This document shows positions 38,097 to 46,459 of a stretch of 64,000 nt of DNA, piece by piece (position 1 is the first letter of the stretch; every line of letters starts with the position of its first letter). The stretch covers positions 66,299 through 130,298 of the forward strand of contig NZ_PPQB01000023.1 of NCBI RefSeq assembly GCF_002902345.1, read 5' to 3'. The translations under genes were made by a program, and so were the position numbers. Under the pieces are notes generated by a model that saw only the letters and a program-made list of their open reading frames with translations, made no database searches and was not told where the DNA came from. The stretch comes from Staphylococcus arlettae (GTDB taxonomy: Bacteria; Bacillota; Bacilli; Staphylococcales; Staphylococcaceae).

Positions 38097-39116
38097 ATGG
38101 TTGCGCTAAGCATTTTAGATCAAAGTCCAATTGAACAGCATGAATCAGTGCAAGATGGTTTAAAGCGGACAATTGAATTATCACAAATTGCAGATGAATT
38201 AAATTATATGCGTTATTTCGTAGCAGAACATCATAATATTTCAGAAGTCGTGGGAACGAGTCCAGAAATATTAGTAACGCATTTATTATCTAAAACAGAA
38301 CGCATAAACATTGGCTCAGGTGGTGTAATGTTACAGCATTACAATCCTTTCAAAGTAGTTGAACAATTTCATCTCATGAGTCAATTAGCACCTGGAAGAG
38401 TAGATTTAGGTGTTGGCAAAGCGCCGGGAGGATTTCCATTAGCTACAAAAGCACTTCAATTAGAATTACAAAATCCACCCATTCCTTTTGAAGAAAAATT
38501 ACATTTATTAAATCAATTTAACTCTAATAGCTTTCCAAAAGATCATGAATTTAAACAACTACAAACAGCTAACCGTTCGGATGATATACCGAAACCGAAT
38601 ATTTTTGTATTGGGTGGTAGTGCTTCTTCAGCTGAATTGGCTGCAAAGGAACAAGTGAATTTTATATTTGCGTATTTCATCAATTCAAGTAAAGATGCAC
38701 TTGAAGAAGCAGCACGTGTTTATAAACAATTGTTTCCAGAGGGAATATTTGTAGTCGCAGCAGCTGCAGTTGTTGTCGAAAATGATGCGGATAAACAACA
38801 AGTTGAAGAGGGGCGTACGAATTATCGCGTCAATTTAGCAGAAGGTAAAAGTTTAACAGTTAATACCATCGAGCAAGTTGAAGCATTTCGCACACAATCC
38901 TCAGAAGCGTTAACTGTTGAAGAGCAGAAAATTGATGTGATTCATGGCTCTAAACAAGAAGTAGAAGTAGAATTACAACAATTAGTCATCGAAGGCTATG
39001 TAGATGAATTAATGTTACATATGCCAGTGCAAAGTCATGCGCTACGTGTTAAGACAGTTAAGCAACTAGCACCTAGCAATAAGATAATAAATAATACGAA
39101 AGCAGGGATTATATGA
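38097..39116 (+). CDS. LLM class flavin-dependent oxidoreductase (MsnO8-like)
   Basis: 339 residues, a single luciferase-like TIM barrel. LSILDQSPI at the start, YFVAEHHN, the GSGGVMLQHYNPFKVVEQF segment and LAPGRVDLGVGKAPGG are typical of this branch, which uses reduced flavin and O2. TTAGGAGGG precedes the ATG. Its stop overlaps the start of the next monooxygenase (ATGA), so they are a coupled operon. Substrate unknown. Confidence 0.85.
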   Translation: MVALSILDQSPIEQHESVQDGLKRTIELSQIADELNYMRYFVAEHHNISEVVGTSPEILVTHLLSKTERINIGSGGVMLQHYNPFKVVEQFHLMSQLAPGRVDLGVGKAPGGFPLATKALQLELQNPPIPFEEKLHLLNQFNSNSFPKDHEFKQLQTANRSDDIPKPNIFVLGGSASSAELAAKEQVNFIFAYFINSSKDALEEAARVYKQLFPEGIFVVAAAAVVVENDADKQQVEEGRTNYRVNLAEGKSLTVNTIEQVEAFRTQSSEALTVEEQKIDVIHGSKQEVEVELQQLVIEGYVDELMLHMPVQSHALRVKTVKQLAPSNKIINNTKAGII

Positions 39117-40447
39117 GCAATAAAAAAATAGATTTTGGCATAATGTTAAATGGTCCAGGGAGTCATATGCATGCTTGGAAGTCTGACGAAGTACCTAGTG
39201 ACGCTAGTACTAATTTTGACTTTCAATTAAAAATTGCTCGTCAAGCGGAAGAAGCAGGCTTTAGCTTTTTATTTGTTGCTGATGGTTTATATATTAATGA
39301 TAAATCGATACCACATTTCTTAAATCGTTTTGAACCTTTAACATTATTAGCTGCGTTGGCACCTATTACGCGTTATATCGGTTTAGTTGGAACGATTTCT
39401 ACGTCTTATAGTGAACCTTTTACAATAGCGAGACAACTTGCAACTATAGATAAGTTGAGTCATGGACGTGCAGGTTGGAATGTAGTGACTTCTCCATTAG
39501 AAGGAAGTGCTGACAATTATAGTAAAGGTGAACATCCAGAGCATGATGTTCGATACGACATAGCTGAAGAGCATATAAATGTAGTTCAAGGATTGTGGGA
39601 TTCTTATGAAGACGATGCATTTCCAAGAGATGTAGAGCATAACCAATATGTAGATCAGGACAAAATGCACACTTTAAATTATCAAGGTAACTATTTCCAA
39701 GTTAAAGGACCTTTAAATATTGATAGATCAGAACAAGGTCAACCTGTAATTTTTCAGGCAGGTGCGTCTCCAAAAGGGCAAGCTTATGCTGCACAATATG
39801 CAGATGCTGTCTTTATTATTGGTGAAAGTATAGAAAGTGCTGTGAAGAATTATGACAGCATTAAACAACAAGCTGTTGAATATGGACGCCAACCTGATGA
39901 TATTAAAATTTATCCTATATTATCACCTATACTAGGTGAAACTATTGATATTGCCGAAGCACGTTATGATGAAATAAAGTCATTAACAACAATTGAAGAA
40001 GCGTTAACTTATTTAGGCCGTTATTATGATCACCATGATTTTTCTCAATATGAACTTGATGCACCTTTCCCAGAGTTAGGTGATGTTGGTAAAAATAGTT
40101 TCCGAGCTACTACTGAAGCTATTGCACAACGTGCACGCGACAACAATTTAACTTTACGTCAAGTAGCATTAGAAGAAACAACACGCAAATCTCCATTCTT
40201 TGGAACTTATAAAGATGTAGCTCAAACAATAATTGATTGGTTTGAGGCGGGAGCTGCAGATGGTTTTATATTCGGACCTCATATTTATGGAGATAATTAT
40301 GAAGAGTTTATTAACAATGTTTTACCGATTTTAGAAGCTAAAGGCTATTACGATGCAACTTATCAAGGAACAACATTACGTGAAAATATTGGAGTTCCAT
40401 TTAAAGCTAATAGATATCAACAACAAAGTGTTGAGCATACCAAATAG
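39113..40447 (+). CDS. NtaA/SnaA/DmoA family FMN-dependent monooxygenase
   Basis: 444 residues. DFGIMLNGPGSHMHAWK, FLFVADGLYI, LSHGRAGWNVVTSP and FQAGASPKGQAYAAQYADAVF are the landmarks of the NtaA/SnaA/DmoA family, which attacks aminopolycarboxylates, dimethyl sulfide or related compounds with FMNH2 from a partner reductase. ATGA overlap with the upstream LLM gene. No flavin reductase is adjacent. Together with the carrier gene downstream it suggests uptake and oxidation of one compound, which cannot be named. Confidence 0.87.
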   Translation: MSNKKIDFGIMLNGPGSHMHAWKSDEVPSDASTNFDFQLKIARQAEEAGFSFLFVADGLYINDKSIPHFLNRFEPLTLLAALAPITRYIGLVGTISTSYSEPFTIARQLATIDKLSHGRAGWNVVTSPLEGSADNYSKGEHPEHDVRYDIAEEHINVVQGLWDSYEDDAFPRDVEHNQYVDQDKMHTLNYQGNYFQVKGPLNIDRSEQGQPVIFQAGASPKGQAYAAQYADAVFIIGESIESAVKNYDSIKQQAVEYGRQPDDIKIYPILSPILGETIDIAEARYDEIKSLTTIEEALTYLGRYYDHHDFSQYELDAPFPELGDVGKNSFRATTEAIAQRARDNNLTLRQVALEETTRKSPFFGTYKDVAQTIIDWFEAGAADGFIFGPHIYGDNYEEFINNVLPILEAKGYYDATYQGTTLRENIGVPFKANRYQQQSVEHTK

Positions 40448-40495
40448 CGACAAATAAAATTATGCGCAAACTTAAATCAATGAGATAGGAGTGAT

Positions 40496-41983
40496 ATGTT
40501 GAATAGTTCAAGTACAACATCAAATAACAATAATGTATCAAACTATAGCAAAACAGAAAAAGTATCAACAGTATCAAAAGTACAACGCAGATTTAAATTG
40601 CCACATGTGTTGATTATGATGTTAATCATGATGATGTTTGCTTGTCTTTTAACGTATATTATTCCTGCAGGTGAGTTTAATACACAAAAAAATGGCACAA
40701 TTATAGAAGGAACTTACCATCAAATTACGCAAAACCCAGTTAATCCTATTTATGCCATCACACTATTATTAGATGGTGGTATACAGGCTGCCCAAACAGT
40801 AACATTATTGCTATTTGTAGGTGGCTCTATAGGAGGAATACTTTATTTAGATTCAGTAAAAAAAGTAACTAATTATTTAATATTTCGATTTGAACATGCT
40901 GGAGCTGTGCCACTTGTCACAGGTTTATTTTTATTAATGGCATTTATAGGTTTTTTTGTCGGTGGAGACCAAATGATTGTCTTTGTAACATTAGGTGTGA
41001 TTTTAGCGAAGCGATTGAAACTGGATCCTATTATGGCATTAGCAATGACCTTCTTACCACTATATATGGCTTTTTCAGTTTCTCCTTCTGGTATGGCGAA
41101 ACTAGGTCAAATCGTTTATCCTGAAGTGCCAATGTATTCTGGTTATGGTGGTAGAGCGATTATGTATAGTGTGTTTTTAATAGTGACACTTATTTATGTA
41201 CTATGGTATACACGTCGTATTATTAAAAAACCACAATCTAGTGCGATGCCAGTAGAAGATTGGTTTGGCAGTGATGACAACTTAGAAGATGCCCAAACAG
41301 ATAATAATGATAGACATGTGACATGGCGAGATTTAGTTGTCGTTGCATTAGTTGTTTTTACGCCAATTATTTTAGCTATTGGTAATAGTGTACTTCAGTG
41401 GACTGAAAGATATGGTAATGGTGTATTTATCACGATATTTATGCTGAGTTTTATTTTAGCTTATATAGTTAAACGGAAAAATTCAGAAACAATGGTCGAA
41501 GGATTTATTGAAGGTGCTCGTCCAATGTTAGTAGTGGCGTTTGCTATTATTATGGCAAATACAATTAGTGTTATTCTCGAAAAAGGAAAAATATTAAGCA
41601 CAATTGTACATACATTAACGACTCAACTAGATGGAGCTTCATCTGGGGTTGTAGCAATACTTGTTTTCCTAGTTGCTACTGTCTTTAATTTTTTAGTGCC
41701 TTCAGGTTCAGGATTGATGAGTGTTATGATACCAATTTTACAACCAGTAACTCATACGTTAGGTGTTAATGATCAAATGTTAATAACAACTTTATCTTTT
41801 GGCGGTGGATTAGGTAATTTGATAACGCCAACATTAGGTGCAACCATCGGTGCTATTGCCATAGCACGGGCAAATTTTGGTGCTTGGATTAAATTTATGG
41901 GTCCATTATTTATTATATGGTTAGTTATAGGTTCGATTATATTATATATTTTTACCAACGTAGGTTGGTCTGGAGGTATTTAA
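40496..41983 (+). CDS. YfcC/DcuC-like carboxylate or amino-acid carrier
   Basis: 495 residues, about 12 membrane segments, with a cytoplasmic Ser/Asn-rich N-terminal tail (residues 1-30). HVLIMMLIMMMFACLLTYIIPAGEF, GGDQMIVFVTLGVILAKRL and NFLVPSGSGLMSVMIPILQPV fit the YfcC group of the DcuC superfamily (dicarboxylates, arginine/ornithine or peptides). TAGGAGTG lies 4 nt before ATG 40496 and 7 nt before an in-frame TTG 40499, so either may start translation. Probably the third gene of the monooxygenase operon (48 nt gap, no terminator). Confidence 0.8.
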   Translation: MLNSSSTTSNNNNVSNYSKTEKVSTVSKVQRRFKLPHVLIMMLIMMMFACLLTYIIPAGEFNTQKNGTIIEGTYHQITQNPVNPIYAITLLLDGGIQAAQTVTLLLFVGGSIGGILYLDSVKKVTNYLIFRFEHAGAVPLVTGLFLLMAFIGFFVGGDQMIVFVTLGVILAKRLKLDPIMALAMTFLPLYMAFSVSPSGMAKLGQIVYPEVPMYSGYGGRAIMYSVFLIVTLIYVLWYTRRIIKKPQSSAMPVEDWFGSDDNLEDAQTDNNDRHVTWRDLVVVALVVFTPIILAIGNSVLQWTERYGNGVFITIFMLSFILAYIVKRKNSETMVEGFIEGARPMLVVAFAIIMANTISVILEKGKILSTIVHTLTTQLDGASSGVVAILVFLVATVFNFLVPSGSGLMSVMIPILQPVTHTLGVNDQMLITTLSFGGGLGNLITPTLGATIGAIAIARANFGAWIKFMGPLFIIWLVIGSIILYIFTNVGWSGGI

Positions 41984-42031
41984 GTAACATTAAATTAGTA
42001 GTGTTACTTAATAAAAATAAAATTAATGTGT

Positions 42032-42066
42032 AAAAGCTGGAACAGTATGCTGTTCCAGCTTTTTTA
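42032..42066. terminator. Bidirectional terminator
   Basis: AAAAGCTGGAACAG pairs with CTGTTCCAGCTTTT around a 4-nt loop, T6 follows. Ends the monooxygenase/YfcC transcript and, in reverse, the DeoR gene. Confidence 0.85.
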
Positions 42067-42096
42067 TGAAGATTAAAATAGTGGTTATGCAGATAG

Positions 42097-42864
42097 TTAA
42101 TCTTGGGCAACAGTTAGTGTAAATGGAACGTTTGCTTGCCATTTTGCTGCAGGGTATTCATCAGTAATTATTTCATTAATATCAGCAATTTTAGCAAAAG
42201 ATAAAGTCGACGATACATCAAACTTACTATGGTCTATTAAAGCAATAACTTGATCACTTTCTTGAACCATTTGTTTTTTTAATTGAACTTCTGGTAAAGA
42301 AAAATCAGTTAAACCATTGTCCATAGTCAAACCGTTCGAAGATAAAAAGAAATAATCAATATGATACATTTCTAAAATTTGAGAATCTATATTCCCTGTT
42401 ATTGCATTAGAATCTTTAGATACAAAGCCGCCGACAATTAACACAGTTAAATTTGGATTTTCTTTTAATAATACGGCATTTTCTAAACCATTCGTAATAA
42501 TAGTTAATTCCATAGTTGTTTCAGCAAGTAATTTTGCCAATTCGTATGTAGTGGAACTTGCATCAATCATAATACATTGTTGTGGTTTGATTTTTGCTAG
42601 CGCGTGCATACTGATAAGATGTTTTTCATTATGCTTTTGAGTTAAGCGGTAAGAAAAATTTAGTTTAGAACCCGAATTTTCATTTACTTTGGCACCACCA
42701 TGTGTGCGTATCACTTTATTTTCGCTTTCTAATCTACGTAAATCACTGCGCACGGTTGCTTCAGTGACGCTTAAATAATCAGAAAGTTGCTTAACAGTAG
42801 CGCGTTTGTGAGATTTTATATACGTATATATATGTTCTCTGCGTTCATCAGGGTACATTTTCAT
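42097..42864 (-). CDS. DeoR/GlpR family transcriptional regulator
   Basis: 255 residues. DeoR-type helix-turn-helix at residues 1-60 (RREHIYTYIKSHKRATVKQLSDYLSVTEATVRSDLRRLESENKVIRTHGGA), then a sugar-phosphate-sensing domain (DASSTTYELAKLL, TNGLENAVLL, GGFVSKDSNAITG, ALIDHSKF). ATG 42864 follows AAGGATGTG; the frame to 42921 is rejected. Divergent from the polyol dehydrogenase operon, with tandem A-rich repeats between them as the probable operator. It probably represses that operon until a phosphorylated intermediate appears. Confidence 0.87.
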   Translation of the reverse strand: MKMYPDERREHIYTYIKSHKRATVKQLSDYLSVTEATVRSDLRRLESENKVIRTHGGAKVNENSGSKLNFSYRLTQKHNEKHLISMHALAKIKPQQCIMIDASSTTYELAKLLAETTMELTIITNGLENAVLLKENPNLTVLIVGGFVSKDSNAITGNIDSQILEMYHIDYFFLSSNGLTMDNGLTDFSLPEVQLKKQMVQESDQVIALIDHSKFDVSSTLSFAKIADINEIITDEYPAAKWQANVPFTLTVAQD

Positions 42865-42939
42865 TTCAGTCACATCCTTAAATTTATCATAAATGATTTG
42901 TACAATATACTCAATAACCAAATATAAGCGAAGATAAAC

Positions 42940-42983
42940 GAAAAGAAATGAAAAAATATTTGAAAGAAACGAAAAAATATATT
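42940..42983. promoter_or_regulatory. Tandem DeoR-type repeats
   Basis: GAAAAGAAATGAAAAAATAT (from 42940) and GAAAGAAACGAAAAAATATA (from 42962) are near-identical direct repeats 22 bp apart, with a further partial ACGAAAA just before. GAAAnGAAA-type repeats are the usual binding sites of DeoR-family regulators. Confidence 0.55.
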
Positions 42984-43000
42984 AGAATATAAAGTGTAAA

Positions 43001-43014
43001 TGAAAGCGTTTTCC
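43001..43014. promoter_or_regulatory. cre site of the polyol operon
   Basis: TGAAAGCGTTTTCC agrees with TGWAARCGYTWNCW at 13 of 14 positions. It lies 23 nt upstream of the dehydrogenase ATG, placing the operon under carbon catabolite repression. Confidence 0.7.
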
Positions 43015-43037
43015 AAAATGAAGGGAGTTATTTGATT

Positions 43038-44120
43038 ATGACTAAAAACAATTATCCAGAAAAAATGAAAGCAGTAGTAGCTTATGCACCTGGTGATTAT
43101 AAATATGAAACTGTAGATACACCGACACTGGAAAATGACAAAGAAATTATCGTCAAAGTAGAAGCATGCGGAATTTGTGCTGGAGATATTAAAGCTTATG
43201 GAGGGGCACCTAGCTTTTGGGGTGACGAAACACAACCTTCATACATTAAAGCACCAATGATTCCTGGGCATGAGTTTATTGCACGTATCGTTGACAAAGG
43301 CGATGCTGTTACTGATTTTGAAATTGGTGACCGTGTAATATCTGAACAAATTGTACCTTGTTGGGATTGTAGATTTTGTAACCGTGGTCAGTATTGGATG
43401 TGCGAAAAACATGATTTATATGGTTTCCAAAATAATGTCAATGGCGGCATGGCAGAATATATGAAATTTACGAAGGAAGCAATTAATTATAAAGTGCCAG
43501 AAGATTTACCTATAGAAGAAGCTATTTTAATTGAACCATATGCGTGTAGCTTACACGCAGTGCAACGTGCCAATATTAAATTAGGTGATTTTGTTGTGTT
43601 ATCAGGTGCTGGTACTTTAGGACTTGGTATGGTAGGCGCAGCGAAGAAAAATGGAGCTGAAACATTAGTAGTACTTGATATGAAAGATGACCGTTTGGAA
43701 TTAGCTAAAAAATTCGGCGCAGATATTGTAATGAATCCATCTAAAGTAGATGTAGTGAAAGAGATTAAAGCATTAACAGATGGCTATGGCTGTGATACTT
43801 ACATCGAAGCAACAGGACATCCAAAATCAGTAGAACAAGGGCTAAGTGCTATTCGTAAGTTAGGAACTTTCGTAGAGTTTTCAGTATTTGGAGATCCAGT
43901 TACAGTTGATTGGAGTATTATTTCTGACCGTAAAGAATTAGATTTATTAGGTAGTCATTTAGGTCCATACTGTTATCCATTAGTTATAGATGGTATTCAA
44001 AAAGGTGATTTCCCAACTGAAGGCGTAGTGACACATCAATTGTCATTAGATCAATTCGAAGAGGGATTCGAACTTATGAAACAAGGTGACAAATCATTAA
44101 AAGTAGTATTAGTTCCATAG
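43038..44120 (+). CDS. Zinc-dependent polyol dehydrogenase (erythritol/L-threitol dehydrogenase-like)
   Basis: 360 residues, medium-chain dehydrogenase. Catalytic zinc site Cys in EACGICAGD plus PGHEF; structural zinc CWDCRFCNRGQYWMC (C-x2-C-x2-C-x7-C); NAD(P) fold GAGTLGLGMVGAAKKNGAE with acidic LDMKDDR, pointing to NAD. KAVVAYAPGDYKYE, KAYGGAPSFWGDE, VPCWDCRFC, HDLYGFQ and FGDPVTVDWSIISD resemble what I recall of mycobacterial EltD, which oxidises erythritol to D-erythrulose. ATG 43038 is used; a TTG at 43032 is closer to AAGGGAG. First gene of a four-gene operon. Threitol, glycerol or sorbitol-like substrates remain possible. Confidence 0.8.
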   Translation: MTKNNYPEKMKAVVAYAPGDYKYETVDTPTLENDKEIIVKVEACGICAGDIKAYGGAPSFWGDETQPSYIKAPMIPGHEFIARIVDKGDAVTDFEIGDRVISEQIVPCWDCRFCNRGQYWMCEKHDLYGFQNNVNGGMAEYMKFTKEAINYKVPEDLPIEEAILIEPYACSLHAVQRANIKLGDFVVLSGAGTLGLGMVGAAKKNGAETLVVLDMKDDRLELAKKFGADIVMNPSKVDVVKEIKALTDGYGCDTYIEATGHPKSVEQGLSAIRKLGTFVEFSVFGDPVTVDWSIISDRKELDLLGSHLGPYCYPLVIDGIQKGDFPTEGVVTHQLSLDQFEEGFELMKQGDKSLKVVLVP

Positions 44121-44152
44121 TAAATAACATTTGGTCAAAGGAGAGGTAAGTA

Positions 44153-45151
44153 ATGAAAAAAATGATAAATAATCCTGATAATGTCATTGATGAACTCATG
44201 AGTGGCTATGTAGCTGCTTACCCTGAGTATATTAGACGCTCTGAGTTGCATCAACGTGCACTGATTGGTAAAAAAAGAAATCCGCAAAGAAAAGTAAGTG
44301 TGTTAATCGGTGGTGGTTCTGGTCATGAACCTGGATTTTTAGGCTATGTAGGACAAGGCATGGCTGATGGTGTAGCAGTTGGTAATATTTTTGCATCTCC
44401 TTCTCCAATACCAATCCAAGCTGTGACAAGAGAAATTGATCAAGGTCATGGTGTGTTATATATTTATGGCAATTATGCTGGAGACTTAATGAATTTCGAA
44501 ATGGCGAGTGAAATGACTGAAATTGAAGATGAAATTACTACCGTTGCAGTAATTGGTAATGACGATGTAGCATCTTCGAAAACACTTGACGATCGCCGTG
44601 GTATTGCAGGCGAATTATTAGTTTATAAAGTTGCAGGTGCAGCTGCAGACTTTGGCCATGATTTAGCAGAGGTAAGACGTCTTGCACAATTAGCAAATGA
44701 TAATACTCGTTCAATGGGTATTGGCTTAAGTCCATGTTATTTACCACAAACTGGCAAACCTAGTTTTGATTTGGAAGATAACGAGATGGAAATCGGTTTA
44801 GGACATCATGGCGAACCTGGTATTGAAAAGACTACCATTCGTACTGCACAAGAAACAGTTAAAGTGATTATGCAAAATATACTAAAAGAAAATATCTATC
44901 AGGAAAATGATGATGTCGTAGTATTGGTCAATGGTTTGGGTGCAACATCTCAAATGGAACTATATATCATTAATAAAGAAGTTAATGCGATTTTAAATGA
45001 ACGTAATATTAATGTTTATAAAACTTATGTTGGTAATTTTATTACGTCGATGGAAATGGGTGGCTTTTCTGTCACGTTAATGAAATTAGATGAAACATTA
45101 AAAGGTTGTATTGACCATGCGGTTGATTGTCCTAATTTTAAAGAAGTGTAG
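44153..45151 (+). CDS. DhaK-type dihydroxyacetone/erythrulose kinase subunit
   Basis: 332 residues, full DhaK. Substrate-binding segments GGGSGHEPGFLGYVGQGMADG and GNIFASPSP, and the covalent His in the GLGHHGEPG motif (near residue 218). The family forms a hemiaminal between His and a ketose such as dihydroxyacetone or erythrulose. Followed 8 nt later by DhaL. There is no DhaM (PTS phosphoryl donor) in the cluster, so ATP use, as in D-erythrulose kinase DerK, or a distant DhaM, must be assumed. Confidence 0.87.
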   Translation: MKKMINNPDNVIDELMSGYVAAYPEYIRRSELHQRALIGKKRNPQRKVSVLIGGGSGHEPGFLGYVGQGMADGVAVGNIFASPSPIPIQAVTREIDQGHGVLYIYGNYAGDLMNFEMASEMTEIEDEITTVAVIGNDDVASSKTLDDRRGIAGELLVYKVAGAAADFGHDLAEVRRLAQLANDNTRSMGIGLSPCYLPQTGKPSFDLEDNEMEIGLGHHGEPGIEKTTIRTAQETVKVIMQNILKENIYQENDDVVVLVNGLGATSQMELYIINKEVNAILNERNINVYKTYVGNFITSMEMGGFSVTLMKLDETLKGCIDHAVDCPNFKEV

Positions 45152-45159
45152 GTGAAACC

Positions 45160-45798
45160 ATGACATTAACAAATGATAACTTTAAAGATTATCTATTAGC
45201 ATTAACTGAGTTATTCGAAACAGAAAAAGATAATTTATGTGAACTTGATCGCAAAATAGGAGATGGTGACCATGGTGTCACAATGAATATTGGGTATCAA
45301 GCAGTAAAACAAACACTCGAATCTGAGTTACAAGATCAACAAGACATAGCAAAAATTAGTGTGGCAATTGGAAAAAGCTTTTTAGATGCTGTGGGATCTT
45401 CAGTAGGTCCTTTATATGCATCAGGTTATCTAAAAGCAGCTGTCGCAGTTAAAAATAAAACTGAATTAGATGACGAAGGGCTCTATGATTATTGGATTGC
45501 ATTTAGTAAAGGCATTAAAGATAGAGGGAAAGCTGAAATTGGTGACAAGACCATGATAGATACTTTAGAACCATTTTTCACGACATTACAGCAATATAAA
45601 GCGCAACAAACACCGTTTCATGAGGCATTTGATAAAGCTCTAAGCGCTGCCAAACAAGGTATGGAAAGTACAAAAGATATTGTTTCTAATAAAGGGCGCT
45701 CCAAGCGTTTAGGTCATCGCTCACAAGGACATGTCGATCCTGGTGCAATGTCATCTTATTTAATGTTAGCACAATTTAAACCATTTAGTGGTGCATAA
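45160..45798 (+). CDS. DhaL-type nucleotide-binding kinase subunit
   Basis: 212 residues. Nucleotide/Mg2+ site CELDRKIGDGDHGVTMNIGY (three Asp/His ligands in DGDHG), the GDKTMIDTL loop and the SNKGRSKRLGHRSQGHVDPGAMS end, all typical of DhaL/the C-terminal half of ATP-dependent Dak kinases. It supplies the phosphoryl group to the DhaK-bound ketose. The start has a GGTGAAACC site overlapping the DhaK end. Split DhaK + DhaL without DhaM is the odd point. Confidence 0.88.
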   Translation: MTLTNDNFKDYLLALTELFETEKDNLCELDRKIGDGDHGVTMNIGYQAVKQTLESELQDQQDIAKISVAIGKSFLDAVGSSVGPLYASGYLKAAVAVKNKTELDDEGLYDYWIAFSKGIKDRGKAEIGDKTMIDTLEPFFTTLQQYKAQQTPFHEAFDKALSAAKQGMESTKDIVSNKGRSKRLGHRSQGHVDPGAMSSYLMLAQFKPFSGA

Positions 45799-45822
45799 TT
45801 AATTTTAAGGAGGAAGATAACT

Positions 45823-46263
45823 ATGAAAATAGCTATTGGTGCAGATCATAATGGATATGAATTAAAAGAAGCGGTAAAAGCACATGTCCAAAAATTAGGT
45901 CATGAAGTAGAAGATTTTGGTTGCCATCAATGTGCAGAGACAGATTATCCTGATGTTGCAGCAGAAGTAGGTAAAAGTATACAAGAAGGTCAAAATGAAC
46001 GTGGCGTGTTAATTTGTGGCACTGGTATTGGTGTAGCTATTACTGCTAATAAGTTGAAAGGTATCCGTGCAGCATTAGCACATGATGTTTATTCTGCAGA
46101 ACGTGCCCAACTTAGTAATAATGCACAAATTCTAACAATGGGTGCTCAAATTATTGGCATAGAAGTCGCTAAGAAAAACGTTGAAGCATATTTAAATGTC
46201 GCTTGGGAAGGCGGCTCACAACGCAAAGTCGATAAAATAGATGATATTGAAGCACAAGAATAA
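45823..46263 (+). CDS. RpiB/LacAB-family sugar-phosphate isomerase (DerI-like)
   Basis: 146 residues. RpiB fold: IGADHNGYELKEAVKAHVQKLGHEVEDFG at the start and the active Cys in LICGTGIGVAITANKLKGIRAAL. The usual RpiB stretch ARxHNDANVL is replaced by AERAQLSNNAQILTMG, so the catalytic His position differs from standard ribose-5-phosphate isomerase. RpiB-like DerI enzymes convert D-erythrulose 4-phosphate to D-erythrose 4-phosphate, which fits this operon. AAGGAGG precedes the ATG. Terminator downstream. Confidence 0.82.
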   Translation: MKIAIGADHNGYELKEAVKAHVQKLGHEVEDFGCHQCAETDYPDVAAEVGKSIQEGQNERGVLICGTGIGVAITANKLKGIRAALAHDVYSAERAQLSNNAQILTMGAQIIGIEVAKKNVEAYLNVAWEGGSQRKVDKIDDIEAQE

Positions 46264-46285
46264 CTTTAAATAATAATAAAACTAG

Positions 46286-46322
46286 AGAGGTTGGGACAAA
46301 TCAAAATTGTCCCAACCTCTTT
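46286..46322 (+). terminator. Terminator of the polyol operon
   Basis: Perfect 14-bp stem AGAGGTTGGGACAA / TTGTCCCAACCTCT (46286-46299 with 46307-46320), then TTTTCATATTG. The sequence following resembles the start of a family A repeat, but the rest of that unit is missing. Confidence 0.85.
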
Positions 46323-46362
46323 TCATATTGTGTTGTAATGGGTGAATTTGCTATTTAATTAT

Positions 46363-46392
46363 TTGACGAAAACATGACAAATCAGTATTTGT
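46363..46392 (+). promoter_or_regulatory. Copper-gene promoter with inverted repeat
   Basis: TTGACG (46363-46368), 17 nt, TATTTG (46386-46391). A perfect inverted repeat ACAAAT-CAGT-ATTTGT (46377-46392) covers the -10. Candidate operator for a copper-sensing repressor, but it does not match the CopY site TACANNTGTA. Confidence 0.45.
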
Positions 46393-46459
46393 ATTGTTTA
46401 TATAACTATTGTTTTATAAAATTGTGAAGAAGCATAAATAAATGATATAGGGGGATAAT

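Noticed and set aside
42870..43235. 121-codon reading frame antisense to the DeoR-dehydrogenase divergent region
   Set aside because: Phe/Ser-rich shadow of the A-rich operator region and the dehydrogenase gene, no ribosome binding site.
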